Source of the DNA: JABSQH01 sp039177505
Lineage (GTDB): Bacteria > Actinomycetota > Acidimicrobiia > Acidimicrobiales > Ilumatobacteraceae
Assembly: GCA_039177505.1 (NCBI GenBank)
Contig: JBCDFR010000016.1
Location: 7,374-71,373 of the forward strand
DNA: 64,000 nt
Direction: 5' to 3'
The notes under the pieces are model-generated. The model worked only from the letters and a program-made list of their open reading frames with translations, was not told the DNA's origin and ran no database searches. A program made the translations under genes and the position numbers. This document shows, piece after piece, positions 32,653-41,345 of the stretch (positions within the stretch are counted from its first letter, which is position 1; every line of letters begins with the position of its first letter).

Positions 32653-34427
32653 CGGATACGGCGGGGGAGGCGCGCTCGGTACGAACCGACGGGAGCGGTG
32701 ACGACGAGTCGATCGAACCCCCGCACGATCCAGGCGCCAACGTATGGGTGCTGGCCTGGCGCGTCGCCACGCATCGGCGGCGCGAGTTCTACTGGGGGTG
32801 GGCGCTGTTCGTCGTGTTCTTCACGATGCCCGCGGCAACTGGGTACGTACTCGGGCGTGGGTACGACGCATTGACGCGCGGCGACACGGCGACCACGACT
32901 GCGTGGGCCGTGGCGGCAGTGATCTCCGAAGTGATCCGAATGGTTGCGGTGCATCATGGGGCGCTCATCTGGACCAAGGCATGGGTCCACATGCAGTCCT
33001 TGCTCCGCGCCAACATGCTCGCTGCGCAGATGGCTAGTGGTGGTCCCGAGGCCGGCCAGCCGGTCGGATCGGCGGGTGCGGCCATCACTCACTTCCGCGA
33101 CGACGCCGAAGACGTGGCGCAATTCGTCGACGGCATGATCGATGTGAGCGGCGGCGTCGTGTTTACGGTGGTCGCCGGGTTCATCCTCGGATCGGCCGAT
33201 CCGAGTGCCGCTGCGATCCTGCTCATTCCGCTGCTCGGGGTGGGAGTTGCCACTCGTGTGCTCGATGTCCGGATCAAGCGCTACCGCGCCGCCGATCGTG
33301 CTGCAACGGCGAAGGTCACCGGCCTGCTCGGCGACGTGATGGCCGCAGCAACCACCGTGAAGGTCAACGCGGCGATCGAACCGATGCTCGGCCGCCTGCG
33401 GGTATTGGTCGATCGTCGCCGCAAGACTGCTGTTCGAGATCGTGTGCTCGAAGAGGGCGTGATGGCCTTCAGCCAGGGCGCGGCTGACGTCGGGCTTGGT
33501 CTCGTGCTGTTGGTGAGCGCTTCGGCGATCGCGTCTGGTGCGTTCGGTCTCGGGCAGCTTGCCCTGTTCACGGCATACCTCGGCTGGCTGGCATTCCTGC
33601 CGCGCATGGTCGGACGGATGCTCGCCCGCCGTAAACAATCCGGTGTGGCGTTCGATCGGATGCGTCGCCTCGTCGCCGAGGACGATGTGTTGCGCACCGT
33701 CACGCCGCGCGATCTGCCGATCGATCCCAGCGACGATCGCCAGCGGCCGGTGACGACGCGTCCGCCGAGGGTATTGCTGCAGTCCTTGGAGGTCGACCGG
33801 CTCCGGGCGCGCTACGCCGACGGCGGTGGTGTTCGTGATGTGTCGTTCGTCGTGCACCGCGGTGACGTCATCGTCCTCACAGGACCGGTCGGCAGCGGCA
33901 AGAGCACGTTGCTACGGGCGCTCCTCGGGCTCGCCCGAGATGCCGAGGAGTCGGGCGTCGTCCGGTGGAACGGTGATGTGATCAGCGATCGCGCGCACTT
34001 CTTCGTCCCGCCGAACGCCGCGTTCCTTCCGCAAGTCCCGCAGCTGATTTCCGACTCGGTCGCGGACAACGTGCGCCTCGGTTCGCTGCCGGACGACGAC
34101 CTCGACGAGGCGCTACGCGTCGCCGCGGTGGCCAACGATGTCGACGCGATGGCCGATGGTCGCAACACGATGATCGGCCCGCGTGGGCTGCGTCTGTCCG
34201 GTGGCCAGCGACAACGCCTGGCGACCGCACGGGCACTGGCTCATCGGCCTGAACTGTTGGTGCTCGATGACCTGTCGAGCGCCGTCGACGTCGAAACCGA
34301 GATCGAGTTGTGGGACAACCTTGCGTCCACCGAGACCACCGTGATTGCGGTCTCGCATCGCGAGGTGGCGTTCGAGCGGGCGAGCCAGGTGCTGCGCCTC
34401 GACAGCGGTCGTATCCTCCCGGCGTGA
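32649..34427 (+). CDS. ABC exporter half-transporter, subunit 2 (degenerate Walker B)
   Basis: A 592-residue partner of subunit 1. It has an N-terminal charged stretch, a membrane domain (about 50-350) and an ATPase domain with Walker A LTGPVGSGKSTLLRAL. The signature is the canonical LSGGQRQRLATARAL. Walker B is LLVLDDLSSAVD, in which Asp replaces the catalytic Glu. The H-loop His is kept (VIAVSHREV). The pairing of Asp Walker B here with LSAGE in subunit 1 is the standard logic of heterodimeric exporters such as TM287/288. It overlaps the PQ-loop gene by 4 bp. Confidence 0.9.
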   Translation: MTDTAGEARSVRTDGSGDDESIEPPHDPGANVWVLAWRVATHRRREFYWGWALFVVFFTMPAATGYVLGRGYDALTRGDTATTTAWAVAAVISEVIRMVAVHHGALIWTKAWVHMQSLLRANMLAAQMASGGPEAGQPVGSAGAAITHFRDDAEDVAQFVDGMIDVSGGVVFTVVAGFILGSADPSAAAILLIPLLGVGVATRVLDVRIKRYRAADRAATAKVTGLLGDVMAAATTVKVNAAIEPMLGRLRVLVDRRRKTAVRDRVLEEGVMAFSQGAADVGLGLVLLVSASAIASGAFGLGQLALFTAYLGWLAFLPRMVGRMLARRKQSGVAFDRMRRLVAEDDVLRTVTPRDLPIDPSDDRQRPVTTRPPRVLLQSLEVDRLRARYADGGGVRDVSFVVHRGDVIVLTGPVGSGKSTLLRALLGLARDAEESGVVRWNGDVISDRAHFFVPPNAAFLPQVPQLISDSVADNVRLGSLPDDDLDEALRVAAVANDVDAMADGRNTMIGPRGLRLSGGQRQRLATARALAHRPELLVLDDLSSAVDVETEIELWDNLASTETTVIAVSHREVAFERASQVLRLDSGRILPA

Positions 34428-35059
34428 TCCTGACCAGCGTGGCGATCGTCGCAAATGTCGTCGGTGCGATGATGGCCGCACCGCAGTTCGTGCGGCTCCA
34501 TCGATCGCGCGTCACCGATGGTGTCTCGGCGGAATGGGTCGCGGTGAGCATCGCTCTCAACGGGTGGTGGTCGATCTATGGGGTGGCTCGCGGACTCTGG
34601 CTGTTACTACCGGTGTCGTTGATCTCGTTGGTGCTGTACCTCGGGATCGCGGCGTTGTTCATCCGGAACCGGGAGCAGGCGTGGCGCGTGGGCGCGACTG
34701 CGCTCGGCGTCGCCATCGTGCCGGTCCCGGTGCTCGTCGTGGCCGGGTGGTCGGCCGCGGGAGTTGTGGTTGGGCTGGGCTACGGCGTCCAGTTGATGCC
34801 GGCGTTGCTCACGGCGTTGCGTTCGCGCGATCTCGCCGGGGTCGCGCCGGGCACGTGGTGGATTGCCGCGGTCGAAGCGCTGCTGTGGCTGGCGTACGGC
34901 TGGGGTGTCGGCGATGTCGCCCTGGTGGTGGCAGGAGTGGTCGGTTCGATGGTCGCGGCGGCGATCCTCGTACGACTGCAGTTGACCGGTCATCGCCCGA
35001 CGTCGGCCCTCGCGGTGGGGAACCGCGATCGCGTCACTATCGTGAGTGCGGAAACGTGA
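34424..35059 (+). CDS. PQ-loop repeat (SWEET/SemiSWEET-like) membrane protein
   Basis: A 211-residue protein with about seven helices and two PQ-loop repeats. The first is clear: AAPQFVRLHRSRVTDGVSAE followed by NGWWSIYG. The second, around YGVQLMPALLTALRSRDLAG, has Gln-Leu-Met-Pro instead of Pro-Gln. PQ-loop proteins move sugars or amino acids, or act as cargo receptors. Start GTG 34424 overlaps the exporter subunit 2 stop (GTGA), so this protein is translationally coupled to an ABC exporter, an unusual partnership. Confidence 0.8.
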   Translation: MILTSVAIVANVVGAMMAAPQFVRLHRSRVTDGVSAEWVAVSIALNGWWSIYGVARGLWLLLPVSLISLVLYLGIAALFIRNREQAWRVGATALGVAIVPVPVLVVAGWSAAGVVVGLGYGVQLMPALLTALRSRDLAGVAPGTWWIAAVEALLWLAYGWGVGDVALVVAGVVGSMVAAAILVRLQLTGHRPTSALAVGNRDRVTIVSAET

Positions 35060-35070
35060 GTCAATACGGA

Positions 35071-35094
35071 TGGCTCCACCCCCAAAAGGAGCCA
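35071..35094 (+). promoter_or_regulatory. Hairpin sequestering the cspA ribosome binding site
   Basis: TGGCTCC (35071-35077) pairs perfectly with GGAGCCA (35088-35094), a 7-bp stem with a 10-nt loop. The right arm contains the GGAG Shine-Dalgarno core of cspA, whose start is 3 nt later. Such a structure could make translation temperature-responsive. It is predicted from sequence only. Confidence 0.5.
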
Positions 35095-35096
35095 CA

Positions 35097-35297
35097 ATGG
35101 CTACAGGTACAGTGAAGTTCTTCAATGATGAGAAGGGCTTCGGGTTCATCTCGCGCCCCGATGGCGACGATGTGTTCGTGCACTACTCGAACATCGTTGG
35201 CACGGGCCGCCGGTCGCTGAACGACGGCGACAACGTGGAGTTCGAGATCGCTCCCGGGAGGAAAGGCCCCGAAGCCGTCGACGTCAAAGTCGTCTGA
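35097..35297 (+). CDS. cspA: Cold-shock protein (CspA family)
   Basis: A 66-residue single cold-shock domain of typical length. RNP1 is KGFGFISRP and RNP2 is DVFVHYSNI; the start is MATGTVKFFNDEKG. It binds single-stranded RNA/DNA and melts RNA structures. A strong AAAAGGAG ribosome site lies 6 nt upstream and is inside a predicted hairpin. The following SHOCT-like gene starts 13 bp after its stop and is probably co-transcribed. Confidence 0.96.
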   Translation: MATGTVKFFNDEKGFGFISRPDGDDVFVHYSNIVGTGRRSLNDGDNVEFEIAPGRKGPEAVDVKVV

Positions 35298-35310
35298 GGA
35301 GGCGGTTGCC

Positions 35311-35634
35311 GTGGCGCGAAGCCCACAGTCCTACCAAAAGCGTCAGCGTGAGCTGCGCAAGAAGGAACGCAAGCAGGAGAAGCTAGCGATCCGTCACGGC
35401 AAGAGCTCTGCCAAAGCCGATGTCGACGAGGGCCCGTCCGAAGATGAGCTGCTCGAGGAGTTCCGACTCCTCAACGAGAAGTTCGCCGCGGGCGACGTCA
35501 ACGAAGAGGATTTTGAGTACGAGAAGGCTGTGCTGTTCTCCAAGCTCGGCCTCGGGGAGGCCCCCGAGCCGCGTGACGGCGACGACGCTGCATCAGACGA
35601 TGCCGGCGACGCCACCGGCGACAGCGCCTCCTGA
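35311..35634 (+). CDS. Small SHOCT-like protein
   Basis: A 107-residue highly charged protein. Residues 1-40 are very basic (KRQRELRKKERKQEKLAIRH), which suggests nucleic-acid or ribosome contact. Residues 43-82 (EDELLEEFRLLNEKFAAGDV then NEEDFEYEKAVLFSKLGL) resemble the SHOCT helix pair. The tail is an Asp/Ala-rich disordered stretch. Start GTG 35311. It follows cspA closely; a role linked to RNA or translation is plausible but inferred. Confidence 0.7.
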   Translation: MARSPQSYQKRQRELRKKERKQEKLAIRHGKSSAKADVDEGPSEDELLEEFRLLNEKFAAGDVNEEDFEYEKAVLFSKLGLGEAPEPRDGDDAASDDAGDATGDSAS

Positions 35635-35679
35635 CACGTGGTGACGCACCACTGCGTCACTGCTTCAACATCGGCGAGA

Positions 35680-36489
35680 TCAACGTCGACGAGCGACGGC
35701 CGCAAAGGCGATCGCCGCCGCATGACCCACATTGAGTGAGTCGACATCGTCGGCGATCGGGATCTGCACCTGACGCGCCGCTGCACGCCGTAGGCCGTCG
35801 CTGAGCCCCGGGCCTTCCGCGCCTACGGCAAGCGCGACGCGCTGCGGCTGGTCGAGCGTCCAGAGGTTGTCGGCGGTCGCGTCCGGTGTGAGCGCCCACA
35901 ACTCGAAGCCCGCGTCGGCGCATCGGCCCGGGAGGTCTTCCCATTCGGTCACCCTTGTGATCGGGAGATGCAACACCTCGCCCATGCTCACGCGTACGTT
36001 GCGCCGCGTGAACGGATCGGTGCAGGTCGGATCGAGCACGAGCGCGTCAACGAACAGCGCCCGTGCGGCTCTGGCGATCGCCCCGAGATTCTCGGGATCG
36101 TTGATGCCCTCCACCAACGCGATGGTCTGCGCGTGCGCGAGTACCGAGTCGAGCGTCGGCGTAGGGGGCCGGCGCGCCGAGGCGACGACGCCGCGGTGTA
36201 GATCGAATCCCACAATCGCTTCCAGCACGGATGGCGCAGCGACGAAACACTGTCCGCCACGCCCGTTGAACTCGTCGATCATGTCGCAGTGGCGGTCGAG
36301 ACGCTTCGGGCTGCACAGCAGCGCACGCAGCGCGAGCGACGAGTCCAGTAGTCGGTCGATCGAGAGCGGGCCTTCTGCGATGAGGAATTCGTCGCCTTCG
36401 AGTGCGCGTCGGTAGCGCTGATCGGTGAGGTGCCGGAAGTCGTCGACGCGCGGATCGTCGGGCGCGCCGATCTCGCTGGCGAGTGTCAA
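35680..36489 (-). CDS. SpoU/TrmH-family RNA 2'-O-methyltransferase
   Basis: A 269-residue SPOUT methyltransferase with an N-terminal L30e-like substrate domain (FLIAEGPLSIDRLLDSSLAL). The three SPOUT motifs are NLGAIARAARALFVDAL (motif 1), LAVGAEGPGLSD (motif 2) and IPIADDVDSLNVGHAAAIA (motif 3, with His where Ser is usual). It methylates ribose 2'-OH in rRNA or tRNA using S-adenosylmethionine. Its stop region lies 45 bp from the convergent SHOCT-like gene, and its start overlaps the VOC gene by 4 bp. Confidence 0.88.
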   Translation of the reverse strand: MTLASEIGAPDDPRVDDFRHLTDQRYRRALEGDEFLIAEGPLSIDRLLDSSLALRALLCSPKRLDRHCDMIDEFNGRGGQCFVAAPSVLEAIVGFDLHRGVVASARRPPTPTLDSVLAHAQTIALVEGINDPENLGAIARAARALFVDALVLDPTCTDPFTRRNVRVSMGEVLHLPITRVTEWEDLPGRCADAGFELWALTPDATADNLWTLDQPQRVALAVGAEGPGLSDGLRRAAARQVQIPIADDVDSLNVGHAAAIAFAAVARRR

Positions 36490-36938
36490 CGGTCCCCGGG
36501 TGATGTGAACGGAGCGAACACTGCGTCGTCGTCAGCGAAGGCTTTGAACTCGAGTGCGTTTCCTGCCGGGTCGCGGAGGAACATGGTCGATTGTTCACCC
36601 GGTGTCCCGCGAAAGCGCGTTCTCGGCTCGACCACGAAGTCGGTCCCCGCTTCTGACAGTCGATCGGCGAGCACCTGCCATGACGGCGGGTCGAGAATCA
36701 CGCCGAAGTGAGGCACCGGCACGTCGTCGCCGTCGACTGAGTTGCTGATGTCGGCAGCGCGGCGGCCGATGAGCTGGTCGTCGAGATGTGCCACGACCTG
36801 ATGGCCGTACAGATCGAAGTCGATCCAGTGTGTCGACGAGCGACCCTCTGGGCACCTGAGCAACTCGCCATAGAAACGGCGGGCGCGGTCGAGATCGTCG
36901 ACAGGGATCGCAAGGTGAAACCTCGGACGATCCGACAC
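36486..36938 (-). CDS. VOC (glyoxalase/bleomycin-resistance fold) family protein
   Basis: A 150-residue protein with two beta-alpha-beta-beta-beta modules. It begins PRFHLAIPVDDLDRARRFYG and has VPVPHFGVILDPPSW in the middle and FLRDPAGNALEFKAFAD near the end. Potential metal ligands are the His in FHLA, the His in PHFG and the Glu in LEFK. Start GTG 36938. It is coupled to the methyltransferase gene (4-bp overlap) and 7 bp downstream of the thioesterase gene, giving a three-gene operon. Substrate unknown. Confidence 0.85.
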   Translation of the reverse strand: MSDRPRFHLAIPVDDLDRARRFYGELLRCPEGRSSTHWIDFDLYGHQVVAHLDDQLIGRRAADISNSVDGDDVPVPHFGVILDPPSWQVLADRLSEAGTDFVVEPRTRFRGTPGEQSTMFLRDPAGNALEFKAFADDDAVFAPFTSPGDR

Positions 36939-36945
36939 GGCAGCG

Positions 36946-37383
36946 TCAGTGTGGGAGGACGTAGGTGCCCTGCGCCGTCGCGGTCGGGCGCTCGTCGTTG
37001 TCGTCGCACCACACGCGTACGGTGCCGACAACGTTGCGGCGGCCGGCGACGTCGAGGTCAGCGCGTGCCCACAGCGTCGTGCCTTGCGCCGGGCGGAGGT
37101 AGCGAATGGACAACTCCGACGTCAGCGCCATCGGCTCGATGCGCCGGGTCGCCCCGAACACGAGGTACCACAATGCTGTATCGGCCAGTCCGAACTGTGT
37201 CGGTCCGGACACGAAGCCACCCGGACGCAGCTCGGCCTCGGTCACGTTGCGCTTGGCGAGGGCCCAGGTGTCACCGAGGTCGACGCACTGATGTGGTGCG
37301 CCGGGGAACAGCTCGGTGATCATGGTATTGATCTCGCCGACCGATGGCATGGCCACCAGTGGGGAGTCCTGGGTCGCTTGCAT
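36946..37383 (-). CDS. Hotdog-fold thioesterase (PaaI-like)
   Basis: A 145-residue hotdog protein. GFVSGPTQFGLADTALWYLV contains the central helix with the conserved Asp position, and ELSIRYLRPAQGTTLWARAD, RRNVVGTVRVW and ATAQGTYVLP are the following strands. It is predicted to hydrolyse an acyl-CoA. ATG 37383 was chosen over an upstream ATG because the extra N-terminal residues have no homology. First gene of the thioesterase-VOC-methyltransferase operon. Confidence 0.82.
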   Translation of the reverse strand: MQATQDSPLVAMPSVGEINTMITELFPGAPHQCVDLGDTWALAKRNVTEAELRPGGFVSGPTQFGLADTALWYLVFGATRRIEPMALTSELSIRYLRPAQGTTLWARADLDVAGRRNVVGTVRVWCDDNDERPTATAQGTYVLPH

Positions 37384-37532
37384 GGCACGGACGGTATCGG
37401 CGCAACCACCCGCCCACCCACCGGGTTCGTCAAGCATCACCGAGCGTGCTGATGGCACCGCTCGAACCCACGGTTCGTGGCGATCCGTGTGTCCGTTTCG
37501 ATCTTCTGACAGTCGGCTGGCAGGGTGGTGCG

Positions 37533-38762
37533 ATGACTGCGCTCGAACGTTGCGTCATCGTGGGTGCCTCGCTGGCCGGATTGCGTGTTGCGGAGACGCT
37601 GCGGCAGTCCGCTCAGGTCGGCGACGTCGTGGTGATCGGTGCCGAACCGCATCGGCCGTACGATCGTCCGCCGCTGTCGAAGAAGGTGCTCTCCGGTGAG
37701 TGGGATGCAGAGCGGGCGGTGCTGCGGCCGCCCGATGCGCTCGATGCGCTCGACGTGACGTGGCGGCTCGGCGAACCAGTGACAGCGCTCCACCTCGACA
37801 GACCCGCCCCGACTGTCGAATTCGCTGGCGGCGACGCTGTAGCTGGCGACGCAGTGTTCATCGCGACCGGCGCACACCCGCGCCGCATTGCCGATGCGGC
37901 TGCTCATCCGAACGTCCACGTCCTACGGAGCCTCGATGACGCACTTGCCCTGCGTGCTGAACTCGACACGTCGAGGCGCCGTGTCGTGGTGGTCGGCGCG
38001 GGGTTCATCGGCCTCGAGGTTGCCGCGACGGCCCAGCGCTCGGGCCACGACGTGGTGGTCATCGAGGCCGCTGAGGCCCCGCTGATCCGTGGTCTCGGTC
38101 GTGAGATGGGAGCGGCGATCGCTGGTTTGCACCGTGTCGAGGGAGTCGAGGTGCGCTGCGGTGTCCGTATCGAGGGGTTTACTGATCGCGGCGTCGCGGT
38201 TCCCGATGGTCTCATCGAGGCCGACGTGATCGTGTTGGGCATCGGCGCCACTCCGACCACCGATTGGCTCGCTGATTCCGGCGTCGCGCTCGACGACGGC
38301 GTGGTCTGCGATGCGTCGCTGCGCGTGCTCGACACGAACGGGGCGATTGTCCCGCGGGTGTACGCGGCCGGCGACGTGGTGCGGTGGGACCACCCGTCGT
38401 ACGGCGCCACACGAGTCGAGCACTGGACGAATGCTGTCGAGCAGGGCGCACACGCCGCTCAGACTGCGTTGGCGGTTGCCGCCGGCGACGAGCCCGCCCC
38501 GTACGAGCCGCTGCCGTTCTTCTGGAGCGATCAGTTCGATCACCGGATCCAGTTCCTTGGTCACCCTGGCCCGGACGACCACGTCGAGGTGGTCGCCGGC
38601 AGCGTCGAGGACGGCAAGTGGCTGGCGCTGTACACCAATGGCGACCGCCTCACCGGCACGCTCGGGGTCAACGCCCCGAAGTGGGTGATGCCGACGCGCC
38701 GGTGGTTCGCCGACAGCATGACCCGCGAAGGCGCACTCGCCGCCGCCCGCGAACTCACCTGA
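37533..38762 (+). CDS. FAD/NAD-dependent ferredoxin reductase-type oxidoreductase
   Basis: A 409-residue pyridine nucleotide-disulfide-type flavoprotein without redox cysteines. The FAD motif is VIVGASLAGLRVAE. The typical RPPLSK motif of putidaredoxin/rhodocoxin-type reductases is in YDRPPLSKKVL. The NAD motif is VVVVGAGFIGLEVA and the second FAD site is PRVYAAGDV. The C-terminal reductase domain contains FWSDQFDHRIQFLG. It transfers electrons from NAD(P)H to a ferredoxin serving an oxygenase or P450; neither partner is adjacent. A dispersed repeat copy follows its stop. Confidence 0.9.
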   Translation: MTALERCVIVGASLAGLRVAETLRQSAQVGDVVVIGAEPHRPYDRPPLSKKVLSGEWDAERAVLRPPDALDALDVTWRLGEPVTALHLDRPAPTVEFAGGDAVAGDAVFIATGAHPRRIADAAAHPNVHVLRSLDDALALRAELDTSRRRVVVVGAGFIGLEVAATAQRSGHDVVVIEAAEAPLIRGLGREMGAAIAGLHRVEGVEVRCGVRIEGFTDRGVAVPDGLIEADVIVLGIGATPTTDWLADSGVALDDGVVCDASLRVLDTNGAIVPRVYAAGDVVRWDHPSYGATRVEHWTNAVEQGAHAAQTALAVAAGDEPAPYEPLPFFWSDQFDHRIQFLGHPGPDDHVEVVAGSVEDGKWLALYTNGDRLTGTLGVNAPKWVMPTRRWFADSMTREGALAAARELT

Positions 38763-38775
38763 CCCGCCCCGTGGT

Positions 38776-38840
38776 CCTTCCCGAAATACCGGGGATTTCG
38801 TGCGCCAAACGCCGGAATACGCGAACAGAAGCGATTGTTC
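38776..38840 (+). repeat. Dispersed intergenic repeat, copy 1
   Basis: It starts 13 bp after the ferredoxin reductase stop. It carries the shared blocks GAAATACCGGGGATTTCGTG and GGAATACGCGAACAGAAGCG, also found near 46444 and 60630. An internal hairpin CGAAAT/ATTTCG flanks ACCGGGG. It lies between two + strand genes. Confidence 0.75.
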
Positions 38841-38914
38841 GGGGGTGCTGTTGCTCTGGAATTAAGTAATCATGAGTGGTAGTAAGTCAGAAAGTTCTGG
38901 ATACCCTCGGGGGC

Positions 38915-41296
38915 ATGTCTGCCACTTCCACCACACCCGGTGCCGGTGCAATCGACGACCGGCAACCCCGCACCACACTTCCGGTGGTCCATCTCCCAAC
39001 GGTGGTGCTCCCCGGCGCCGTCGTCACGTTGGCGTTGAACGACGACGCCCGCCGCTCCGCTGTCGAGGCGGCGACGTCGAGCGACAACCAGCTGGTGCTC
39101 ACCGGCGGCGACGAGCGTGAGCTCGGCGTCTTGGCGCGGGTGCCCAACGTCGGCCAGCTGCCGAACGGTGAAGCCGCGGCGATCGTGAGCGTCGAACGGC
39201 GAGCGCACATCGTCGGTCGTCGGGCCGACGCAGGCGTCGAGTTCGTCGACGTCGAGGTGGTCGTCGACGTCGCCGCGACGGCGCGCGTCGATGCCGCGAT
39301 GCGCGAGTTGCGAGCGACGCTGGAGGTGATCGCGGAGCTGCGCAACTCGCGCCGTCTCCCGGAGATCCTGCGGACGACGAGCGACCCCGGCGGACTCGCT
39401 GATGCCGTCGCTGTGTGGGCCGAGTTCGCCGACGCCGACCGTCTCGTGGTGTTGCGCGCCGTCGATGTGGCCGATCGAGTCGATGCGATCCACGCATGGG
39501 CCCGGCGGCACGTGGCCGAGTTGCAAGTGGCCGAGAGCATCCGCAACGACGTGTCCGAAGGTGTCGACAAACAACAGCGCGAGTGGCTGCTGCGTCAGCA
39601 GCTGGCCTCGATTCGCAAAGAACTCGGTGAGGGTGACGACGACGTCGTCGGCGAATTCCGCGAGCGGCTCGACGGACTCGACGCCCCCGACGGTGTCAAG
39701 ACAGCGATCGCCAAGGAACTCGATCGATTCGAGCGCGTCGGTCAGCAGTCGCCCGAGCACAGTTGGATCCGTACCTGGCTCGACCGCGTGTTCGAGCTGC
39801 CCTGGGGTGATCGCAGCGACGACACGCTCGACCTCGACGCGGCCCGCAGGACGCTCGACGCCGACCACTACGGGCTGACCGACGTGAAGGACCGGATCGT
39901 TGAGTTCCTGGCAACGCGCAAGCTGCGCAGCGAACGTGGCCTCGACCAGCGCGGCGGCGGTGAGTCCACGGCTCGCGGGGAGGGTGCCGTCATCACGCTC
40001 GTCGGGCCGCCGGGTGTCGGCAAGACCAGTCTGGGCGAGTCGATCGCTCGCGCGATGGGCCGGTCGTTCGTGCGTGTTTCGCTCGGCGGCATCCGCGACG
40101 AAGCCGAGATCCGCGGCCACCGTCGGACATACGTCGGGGCCCAGCCCGGGCGCATCGTTCGTGCCCTGCAAGAGGCCGGCACGATGAATCCGGTGATCCT
40201 GCTCGACGAGGTCGACAAGCTCGCTGCCGGCGGCTGGTCGGGCGACCCGACGGCGGCACTGCTCGAAGTGCTCGATCCGGCGCAGAACCACACGTTCCGC
40301 GACCACTACCTCGAGATCGACCTCGACCTGTCCGAGGTGGTGTTCTTGGCGACGGCCAACGTCGCCGACACGATTCCCGGACCACTGCTCGACCGGATGG
40401 ATCTCGTTCGACTGGACGGCTACACCGAAGACGAGAAGTCGTTCATCGCACGGCGCTACCTGCTCCCGCGCCAGCAGGAGCGGGCTGGGTTGCGTGACGA
40501 CGAGCTCGCCGTAGCCGATGAGGCGATCCTCGAGATCGTCCGCGGCTACACGCGTGAGGCCGGCGTGCGCACGCTCGAACGCGAGCTCGGACGTCTGGTC
40601 CGTAAGGTGACGGCCAAGGTGGCGACCGGAGTGCCGACGCCGATCGACGTCGGTGGCAACGATGTGGTCGACTGGCTTGGACGCGCGAAGGTTGTCGACG
40701 AGGTGCCCGAGCGCACCACTACACCCGGCGTGGCCACTGGTCTCGCCGTGACCGGTGTGGGCGGCGACGTGTTGTTCATCGAGACGACGGCGTTCCCGAC
40801 CGGACCGGAGATCGAGCCTGGCCTGACGCTCACCGGTCAACTCGGCGACGTGATGAAGGAGTCGGCGCAGATCGCGCTCAACTACATCCGCTCGCACGCC
40901 GACGAACTCGGGCTCGATGCCGACGTGTTGCAGCGCCGTTTTCACGTGCACGTGCCTGCCGGTGCGGTGCCCAAGGACGGTCCATCGGCGGGGATCACGA
41001 TGACCACGGCGCTGATCTCCTTGCTCACTGATCGACCGGTGAATCCGCATGTCGGGATGACCGGGGAGATCACGTTGCAAGGTCAGGTGTTGCCGATCGG
41101 TGGCGTCAAGCAGAAGGTGCTCGCCGCGCACCGGATGGGCCTCACCCAGGTGGTGTTGCCAGAACGCAACGGCCCGGACCTCGATGATGTTCCCGAGCGG
41201 GTGCGCGAGGCGATGACGTTCCATCTGGCCTCGAGCTACGACGACGTTGCCACGGTGGCCTTTGGGTCGGCCGCCACCGCAGCGTACGCCGCATAG
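38915..41296 (+). CDS. lon: ATP-dependent protease Lon
   Basis: A 793-residue Lon of bacterial type. The N-terminal substrate domain is at about 25-210 (LPVVHLPTVVLPGAVVTLAL), followed by a coiled region and the AAA+ module with Walker A GPPGVGKTS (from about residue 364) and Walker B PVILLDEVDKL. The C-terminal serine protease domain has the catalytic Ser in KDGPSAGITM (S691) and the Lys in IGGVKQKVLAAHR (about K732). It degrades damaged and regulatory proteins in the cytoplasm. ATG 38915 follows a G-rich ribosome site; no heat-shock operator was recognised upstream. Confidence 0.96.
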   Translation: MSATSTTPGAGAIDDRQPRTTLPVVHLPTVVLPGAVVTLALNDDARRSAVEAATSSDNQLVLTGGDERELGVLARVPNVGQLPNGEAAAIVSVERRAHIVGRRADAGVEFVDVEVVVDVAATARVDAAMRELRATLEVIAELRNSRRLPEILRTTSDPGGLADAVAVWAEFADADRLVVLRAVDVADRVDAIHAWARRHVAELQVAESIRNDVSEGVDKQQREWLLRQQLASIRKELGEGDDDVVGEFRERLDGLDAPDGVKTAIAKELDRFERVGQQSPEHSWIRTWLDRVFELPWGDRSDDTLDLDAARRTLDADHYGLTDVKDRIVEFLATRKLRSERGLDQRGGGESTARGEGAVITLVGPPGVGKTSLGESIARAMGRSFVRVSLGGIRDEAEIRGHRRTYVGAQPGRIVRALQEAGTMNPVILLDEVDKLAAGGWSGDPTAALLEVLDPAQNHTFRDHYLEIDLDLSEVVFLATANVADTIPGPLLDRMDLVRLDGYTEDEKSFIARRYLLPRQQERAGLRDDELAVADEAILEIVRGYTREAGVRTLERELGRLVRKVTAKVATGVPTPIDVGGNDVVDWLGRAKVVDEVPERTTTPGVATGLAVTGVGGDVLFIETTAFPTGPEIEPGLTLTGQLGDVMKESAQIALNYIRSHADELGLDADVLQRRFHVHVPAGAVPKDGPSAGITMTTALISLLTDRPVNPHVGMTGEITLQGQVLPIGGVKQKVLAAHRMGLTQVVLPERNGPDLDDVPERVREAMTFHLASSYDDVATVAFGSAATAAYAA

Positions 41297-41345
41297 TCGA
41301 TCGGGCACCGCGGCGTACGGGGTTGCGACCACGTAGTCTGCGCGG

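Noticed and set aside
38870..41332. An 820-codon open frame on the - strand opposite lon
   Set aside because: It is a GC-rich mirror of lon: no motifs, biased low-complexity composition (Arg/His/Val/Gly), and lon is unmistakable on the other strand.
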